Assembly: GCA_034189755.1 (NCBI GenBank)
Contig: JAXIHJ010000074.1
Span: 1-14,352, forward strand
From: JAXIHJ01 sp034189755
Lineage (GTDB): Bacteria; Planctomycetota; Phycisphaerae; SM23-33
Direction: 5' to 3'
DNA: 14,352 nt
The position numbers and the translations under genes were made by a program. This document shows positions 7,483-12,415 of this stretch, piece by piece. How positions within the stretch are numbered: the stretch's first letter is position 1; each line of letters starts with the position of its first letter. Under the pieces are notes generated by a model. It was given only the letters and a program-made list of their open reading frames with translations. It had not been told where the DNA came from and ran no database searches.

Positions 7483-9360
7483 GTGGAAATCTGGATATAC
7501 AACCACTACACCGACCAGCGCCAGATCGCCAAGGTAGGCGACGAAAGCGTATCGATCGGACGCGACGAGTCGAACGACGTAACGCTGCGCAGCCAGTTCG
7601 TCTCGCGCCGGCACGCAAGGATAGTTCACGAGGCGGGGGCCTTCTGGGTCGAATCGCTGGGCCTGAACGACACGATTGTTACCAACAAGCTTGTCCGGCA
7701 CAAACAGCGGGGCAGGATCGAGTACGGTGACGAAATCCGCATCGGCGAGTTTAGCCTGTACATGATGGAGCCTTCCATTCGCCGCCTCAAGGCCGACGAG
7801 CGGGTCGTCTCGCCGCGAAAAAAGATCGTCGAACTCGAACAGAAAATGCACGGCGAGCTTCTGGAGCGCCTGAATCTGAGAGTTACGGAGCAGTTGGTCT
7901 CGGCCGACGAAAAGCACGCGCAATTGATCAAGCAGCATTTGGCGGAGATTATCCGGTCGCACGCCGACGAGGTGGACAAGGAGATGGCCGACCATCTCGT
8001 TCGGGAGCTGCTCTGGCGCCGCATCATTACTGAACTGGTCCGAAGGGCGACGGGCAAGCTGATGTACGGCTACGGCTTCGAAGACTCGGACCTGCTGGTG
8101 CAAAAGCACGAAGAGGCTGTCAGCCGGATAGTCAGCGACGTGTTAAGCGGTCTGCCTCCGAGGCTGAGGCCGCACACGCTCAAGGACGACATACGCCTCA
8201 TCGAAGCGGACTTTCCATCCCGGATGGAAACCCTCGCCGCACGGATTACCCCCAGGATGCGAGATTATATCGTCGCCCGGATGCTGTCCAAGGAGATCGA
8301 GGACGTGGTCTTCGGCTACGGCCCGTTGCAGGACTTGCTGGAGATGCCGAACATCAACGAGATTATGGTCGTCGGCAAGGACCGCATCTACGTCGAGAAG
8401 GACGGCGCGGTGCAGAACACGGGGCGGAGCTTTTTCTCCGAGGAAATTGTCCAGAGCATCATCGAGCGGATAATCACTCCGGTAGGCCGGCGGATCGACC
8501 GCTCCACGCCGCTGGTGGACGCCCGCCTGCCCGACGGCTCGCGCTTAAACGCTATTATCAGCCCGCTGAGCCTCTCGGGACCAACGCTGACTATCCGAAA
8601 ATTCGCCCGCATTCCGTTTACCATCGACGATCTTGTGGAGCGCGGCACGCTCACCGAGGCGTCGGCCAGCTTTCTCCGGGCGTGCGTGCTGGGTCGAAAA
8701 AACGTCGTCATCTCCGGCGGCACCGGCAGCGGCAAGACCACTACGCTCAACGTGCTGAGCAATTTCATCCCGCAGGCCGAGCGAATCGTAACCATCGAGG
8801 ACTCCGCCGAGCTGCAATTGCCGCAGGAGCACCTGGTGCGCCTGGAGACTCGCCCGGCCAACGTCGAAGGCCGCGGCGCGTACACCATTCGCGACCTGGT
8901 TCGCAACGCGCTGCGCATGAGGCCGGACCGCCTCATCGTCGGCGAGTGCCGCGGGGCCGAAGCCCTGGATATGCTCCAGGCGATGAACACCGGACACGAC
9001 GGCTCGCTGACGACCATTCACGCCAACAACCCGGCCGAAACGCTCATGAGGCTGGAGACGATGGTGCTGACGGCTGTGGAAATGCCCATTCGCGCTATTC
9101 GCGAGCAGATGGTCGCCGCGCTCGACCTGGTCGTGCAGATTGCCCGCAGGCCCGACGGCCGACGCAGAATCACGCATATCACCGAGATTGTCGGTATAGA
9201 CCCCGAGACTACGCGGGTGATTACAGAGGACATCTTCGTGCTCCGGACCCGCCGCGGAGAAACCGAGCAAAAGGCGAAACTGCGGCACACCGGTTACATC
9301 CCGCGGTTTGCCGACGAGCTGATTGAAAAGGAAACGCTGGATATCGGGGTCTTCACATGA
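7483..9360 (+). CDS. cpaF: CpaF/TadA-type pilus assembly ATPase with N-terminal FHA domain
   Basis: This 625-residue protein should be the hexameric cytoplasmic motor that powers Tad pilus assembly through the TadB/TadC platform. Residues 1-97 form an FHA domain: IGR (25-27), SRRH (41-44) and N62 match the phosphothreonine-binding core, with R27 and S41 intact. A long helical linker (about 98-277) follows, then the CpaF ATPase core from GYGPLQDLL (278) and the NEIMV element onward. Walker A is GGTGSGKTT (412-420), Walker B is LIVGECRG with E488, and the HDGSLTTIHANNP segment is typical of CpaF. Usual CpaF proteins are about 400-480 residues, so the surplus is the FHA domain plus an enlarged linker. 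GTG 7483 is chosen because it begins the first FHA strand and has acaagg 9-10 bases upstream. The frame also extends to a TTG at 7408 that overlaps cpaB. The stop overlaps tadB by 4 bases. Confidence 0.95.
   Translation: MEIWIYNHYTDQRQIAKVGDESVSIGRDESNDVTLRSQFVSRRHARIVHEAGAFWVESLGLNDTIVTNKLVRHKQRGRIEYGDEIRIGEFSLYMMEPSIRRLKADERVVSPRKKIVELEQKMHGELLERLNLRVTEQLVSADEKHAQLIKQHLAEIIRSHADEVDKEMADHLVRELLWRRIITELVRRATGKLMYGYGFEDSDLLVQKHEEAVSRIVSDVLSGLPPRLRPHTLKDDIRLIEADFPSRMETLAARITPRMRDYIVARMLSKEIEDVVFGYGPLQDLLEMPNINEIMVVGKDRIYVEKDGAVQNTGRSFFSEEIVQSIIERIITPVGRRIDRSTPLVDARLPDGSRLNAIISPLSLSGPTLTIRKFARIPFTIDDLVERGTLTEASASFLRACVLGRKNVVISGGTGSGKTTTLNVLSNFIPQAERIVTIEDSAELQLPQEHLVRLETRPANVEGRGAYTIRDLVRNALRMRPDRLIVGECRGAEALDMLQAMNTGHDGSLTTIHANNPAETLMRLETMVLTAVEMPIRAIREQMVAALDLVVQIARRPDGRRRITHITEIVGIDPETTRVITEDIFVLRTRRGETEQKAKLRHTGYIPRFADELIEKETLDIGVFT
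8212..8230. repeat. 19-base dyad inside cpaF
   Basis: TTTCCATCC at 8212-8220 and GGATGGAAA at 8222-8230 are perfect reverse complements around a single central C. It lies in the linker part of cpaF (coding for FPSRMETLA). It has the form of an operator or binding site for a dimeric protein, but a coding coincidence is quite possible. Confidence 0.3.
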
Positions 9361-10232
9361 TACCGGCCGCCGAGATCGCACCGATGGACTGGACGTCTCT
9401 GGTTCTGACCGGGATTATCATTTTCACAGGCACAGCCGCGGCGGTGTGGATTGGCTGGCGCCCGCTCCAGGCGCTTGTTTTGCTTCAGGAGCAGCGGTTT
9501 GGGAAGGTGCTTCGCGGCAGGCTGCTGATAGACATTCAACCTCGTACGGCGACGGTGCTTTGGCTTGCGGGCATGGCGATTTTTGCGGGCCTGGGCCTGG
9601 CGGTTACCAGAAGCTTTCTGGGCGCGCTGGTTGGAGCGGTACTGGCGGCGGCCGCGCCGACGGTTTTGTTGAGGGTTCTCTGCCGGCGCCGGCTCAATAG
9701 GCTGGAAGATCAATTGGTTACCGGCATCCAGACCCTTTCGGCGGGCATTCGGGCCGACCTGAACATGGTGCAGGCAATGGAGCTTCTGGCCGAAGACGGA
9801 CCCGTTCCGCTCAGGCAGGAGTTTGTCCACCTGCTGCGGGAATATGAATACGGGATGCCGCTTGAGGAGGCGATGAACAGAACCGCCGTGCGAATCGGTT
9901 CCGGTGATTTCCGTTTGTTGTTTTCGGCGCTTCTGACGCATCGCGAGCGGGGCGGCAACCTCGCCGAAACGCTTGACCGAATCGCCGACAGCATCCGCGA
10001 GATCCAACGCCTTGAAGGCCGTGTCGAGGCGCTTACCGCGCAGGGCCGGGCCAATGCGCGATTCCTCGGCGGGCTTGTAGCGGTGGTGCTGGCGATACTC
10101 TACCTGATCGACCCGACAAGCGTTCGGGCGTTGTTCTCGGATGATATCGGCAAGGTGATACTGGCAGCTATCGTCGTACTGATGGCCGCAGGCTTTGCGT
10201 GGGTAAAAAAGATTAGCTCAATCGACATATGA
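9357..10232 (+). CDS. tadB: Tad inner-membrane platform protein TadB (T2SSF family)
   Basis: TadB and TadC together form the polytopic platform that couples the CpaF motor to pilin polymerisation. This 291-residue protein has an N-terminal hydrophobic helix (about 14-34), a hydrophobic pair (about 66-106), a cytoplasmic T2SSF/GspF-like helical domain (about 113-235) and two C-terminal membrane helices (about 236-252 and 265-284). The motif run LEDQL...LSAGIRADLNMVQAMELL is the usual TadB helix pattern, and RGGNLAETLDRIADSIRE matches the second GspF helix. The ATG at 9357 overlaps the cpaF stop (ATGA), which favours translational coupling over a second in-frame ATG at 9384. The gene tadC follows after 13 bases. 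Length and topology are normal for the family. Confidence 0.93.
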   Translation: MIPAAEIAPMDWTSLVLTGIIIFTGTAAAVWIGWRPLQALVLLQEQRFGKVLRGRLLIDIQPRTATVLWLAGMAIFAGLGLAVTRSFLGALVGAVLAAAAPTVLLRVLCRRRLNRLEDQLVTGIQTLSAGIRADLNMVQAMELLAEDGPVPLRQEFVHLLREYEYGMPLEEAMNRTAVRIGSGDFRLLFSALLTHRERGGNLAETLDRIADSIREIQRLEGRVEALTAQGRANARFLGGLVAVVLAILYLIDPTSVRALFSDDIGKVILAAIVVLMAAGFAWVKKISSIDI

Positions 10233-10245
10233 TAAGGAAAGCCGA

Positions 10246-11205
10246 ATGGTTTCCGCGGTGAATATCCCGATGCTGTCCTGGGCGGCTTCGCTGCCGTGGG
10301 GCTTGGACTTCTGGGACTTGTTTTTGTCCGCGGGTCTGTTCGCATCGGTGTTCACACTTATCGTGGCCGTGTTCAGCCAGCCGGGCAAGGTGGAGCTTTC
10401 GCCGCAGCGGGAGGTCGCCCTGGCGACCGGGCACACCGACCGCCGCACGGTGTTCGAAGAGCCTGTCCTTCAGCCGGGCATGTGGCTGCTTTTGTCGGTA
10501 AGCCATCGCCTGGCCATACCGCGGGCCAAGCAGTGGCTTGGCCGAACGCTCGTGGCGGCCGGAAGCCCGAATTACTACACAGCCGAGGAATATCTGGCCG
10601 TGTCGATGCTGGGCGGGCTGCTGGCCGGATGCGTTCTGGAGGCGGCACACTTTCTCCTGACCGGAGCCTTCAGCTTCGTGGCGATAGTAATCGGCTTCGT
10701 CGCCGGGATGATGCTGAGCCTGTACCGCATTCACAGCAGCGCCTCGACGCGCATCAGGGCAATCTCCAAGCGGCTGCCTTACTCGCTTGACCTGATCTCC
10801 CTGGCGATGGGAGCGGGTGCGACGTTTACCGAGGCGGTTCGCGCCGTCGTTCAGGCCGAAGCCGACGATCCTTTCAACGTCGAGTTGAGGACAACGCTGG
10901 CCGAAATAGAACTCGGCGCTACGCGGGCCGAGGCGCTTCAGAACCTGGCGCGACGCGTGCCGGTGGAACTGCTGCGAAGCATCGTCGCAAGCATTATCCA
11001 GGCCGAGCAGCTTGGCACGCCGCTGGCCGACGTGCTGCATTCGCAGGCGATGCTGCTTCGGCTGCAACGGTCGGTCCGCGCGGAGAACGCCGCCGCCGTC
11101 GCCGGCGTGCGAATCCTCATCCCGGGCCTGCTGATCCTGATGGCCGTCATACTGGCTGTATTCGCACCGTTTATTGTGAAAATCATCCGCGGAGGATTGT
11201 TCTGA
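10246..11205 (+). CDS. tadC: Tad inner-membrane platform protein TadC (T2SSF family)
   Basis: This is the second platform subunit and partner of TadB. The 319 residues show membrane helices at about 22-43, 117-137, 141-160 and 290-312. A T2SSF domain (about 177-300) contains LPYSLDLISLAMGAGATFTEAVRA (split here as LPYSLDLISL at 178-186 and the following GAGATF) and a later EQLGTPLADVLHSQA segment (254-268), both hallmarks of TadC. The ATG at 10246 has an aaggaaa site at 10234-10240. It sits directly after tadB, the order found in nearly all tad loci, and the downstream FHA gene starts one base after its stop. Nothing is missing or unusual in the protein. Confidence 0.93.
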   Translation: MVSAVNIPMLSWAASLPWGLDFWDLFLSAGLFASVFTLIVAVFSQPGKVELSPQREVALATGHTDRRTVFEEPVLQPGMWLLLSVSHRLAIPRAKQWLGRTLVAAGSPNYYTAEEYLAVSMLGGLLAGCVLEAAHFLLTGAFSFVAIVIGFVAGMMLSLYRIHSSASTRIRAISKRLPYSLDLISLAMGAGATFTEAVRAVVQAEADDPFNVELRTTLAEIELGATRAEALQNLARRVPVELLRSIVASIIQAEQLGTPLADVLHSQAMLLRLQRSVRAENAAAVAGVRILIPGLLILMAVILAVFAPFIVKIIRGGLF

Positions 11206-11206
11206 A

Positions 11207-12238
11207 ATGCCCAACCCGCGACCGGAAATCATCTTTCTGACCGGCCCGCAGGCCGACGAGAAGGCCGTCATCATGGGCGACGCCGCCCTCGTCGGGCGGG
11301 ATACGTTAGCCGATATCGTGCTTCTGGAAGATCACGCCTCGCGCAGGCAAATGCGGTTTGAATTGATCGACCAGGGCTGGGTTGTCGAAAATCTCTCCGC
11401 CAACGGCACGCGGGTCAACGGCAAGCGGTATAAATCCGGCAGGAAAATTCTCCTGGCTACCGGCGACGTGCTTGGGGTGGGGCTGGATACGGAGATCCTG
11501 TTCGTGGCGCCCGGCGACGACCCGGATGAGGCGATGCGAAAGTTTCAGGGGTCTTTCCTGGCCGATGCCGCCATGCCCCCAAAAAAATCCGACGAACCGG
11601 CGACACCTGCATCCGAAAGCCCATCTGACCCGGCGACCGCTCCTTTGCCCGAGACTAACCAGGCCGACCAGCCGTTGGAGACGCAACGGCGCAAGGCCAA
11701 GTTGAAGAAGTACGCCATCGGATTCGGTATCTACGCCGCGTCCATCATTGCGCTTATAGTGGTGCTGGTTGCCTCCAGGGACCGGCAGGAGCCGGTATCA
11801 ACCGGCGACCTTGTCCGCCTGAAAGACTGGGAAATATCCGAGGTGCTCACCGCTCGGATGAAAAAATCGCCGAACTCGATAGTCTCCGCCGAGGCGCTCA
11901 CCGAGGCGCTTCGATTGTATGAGGACCGCAAGCTGCGCCGAGGGAACCTGTACAAGTGCGTCCAGAGCTTCAAGAGGCATCTGGCCTACAAGCGTGTCGC
12001 GGGTTTTGACAACCCCGAACACGAGCGTATGTACCACAGGGCGCTGGACGAGTTGGTGGGGGTCGTTACGGAAAAATACCGCAATGCCTGCAACCGCCAG
12101 GAGCAGAAAAACTGGCGTCGGGCGGCGCAGGATTTTCAGGACCTGCTTGAGGTGATTCCTGAACCGGGCAGCCTTTTGTTCCAAAATGTCGTGGACCGCC
12201 TCGAGCGCGTCCGGCGCGAGATGCGCAACAGAAGATGA
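11207..12238 (+). CDS. FHA-domain membrane protein with helical extracytoplasmic tail
   Basis: This 343-residue protein is probably a phosphothreonine reader tied to the inner membrane. Residues about 8-100 form an FHA domain with GR (30-31), SRRQ (45-48) and SANGTRVNGK (64-73). The Arg and Ser that contact phosphate are kept, but the usual His of SxxH is Gln48. A Pro/Glu/Asp/Ser-rich linker (about 120-158), a basic patch and one membrane helix (about 170-190) follow. The remaining 150 residues are helical, with a TPR-like pair near the end (QKNWRRAAQDFQDLLEVIP, 297-315). This inside-FHA, outside-helical layout mirrors the kinase at the other end of the operon. The ATG at 11207 lies one base after tadC, with ggagga at 11191-11196. 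It ends the operon; 177 bases follow before gyrA. The linker carries a C5A7 run in the DNA. Confidence 0.88.
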   Translation: MPNPRPEIIFLTGPQADEKAVIMGDAALVGRDTLADIVLLEDHASRRQMRFELIDQGWVVENLSANGTRVNGKRYKSGRKILLATGDVLGVGLDTEILFVAPGDDPDEAMRKFQGSFLADAAMPPKKSDEPATPASESPSDPATAPLPETNQADQPLETQRRKAKLKKYAIGFGIYAASIIALIVVLVASRDRQEPVSTGDLVRLKDWEISEVLTARMKKSPNSIVSAEALTEALRLYEDRKLRRGNLYKCVQSFKRHLAYKRVAGFDNPEHERMYHRALDELVGVVTEKYRNACNRQEQKNWRRAAQDFQDLLEVIPEPGSLLFQNVVDRLERVRREMRNRR

Positions 12239-12287
12239 CCCCGCTCTCCCCCGCGCACAGTTTTTGCTCTTCATTGAGCAGCCCTTC

Positions 12288-12316
12288 TGTACATCACCGG
12301 TTTATTTTGCGATAAT
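12288..12316 (+). promoter_or_regulatory. Putative sigma-70-like promoter for gyrA
   Basis: TGTACA (12288-12293, 4 of 6 to TTGACA) and GATAAT (12311-12316, 5 of 6 to TATAAT) are separated by 17 bases. A TGC directly before the -10 box gives an extended -10. Transcription would start near 12323, leaving a leader of about 93 bases. It sits in the only real intergenic gap, and its A/T content contrasts with the surrounding GC-rich DNA. This is consensus matching only. Confidence 0.45.
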
Positions 12317-12329
12317 GTAGTGTTGCTGA

Positions 12330-12376
12330 GGTGCTGAAAGGCCGGGGTGGCGGTCGGCCGGTTTCGCACCGGCTGA
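12330..12376 (+). promoter_or_regulatory. Structured gyrA leader with two competing folds
   Basis: One fold is a 9-pair hairpin: 12354-12362 pairs with 12368-12376 around the loop UUCGC, with one G-U pair. The other is nested: GGTGC (12330-12334) pairs with GCACC (12366-12370), and GGCCG (12340-12344) pairs with CGGCC (12355-12359). The two folds share bases and cannot coexist. No T-run follows the hairpin, so it is not a standard terminator. A small GGAT/ATCC stem (12377-12387) follows at once. Regulation is possible but not shown. Confidence 0.35.
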
Positions 12377-12403
12377 GGATTGCATCCAAGTATATATCAT
12401 AGT

Positions 12404-12407
12404 GGAG
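12404..12407 (+). promoter_or_regulatory. gyrA: Ribosome binding site that sets the gyrA start
   Basis: GGAG lies 8 bases before GTG 12416. The other in-frame candidates, TTG 12380 and ATG 12440, have no comparable site. An in-frame stop at 12374-12376 limits any upstream extension. Confidence 0.6.
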
Positions 12408-12415
12408 CTTATAGC

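Noticed and set aside
12265..12280. Possible terminator TGCTC-TTCATT-GAGCA after the tad operon
   Set aside because: The stem is only five pairs and the T-run precedes it instead of following it on the + strand; on the - strand it is followed by A. It fits an intrinsic terminator on neither strand.
12330..12390. Known riboswitch (TPP or similar) in the gyrA leader
   Set aside because: A CTGAGG segment and GC-rich stems drew attention, but the ordered conserved core of the TPP element is absent, and gyrA is not a usual target.
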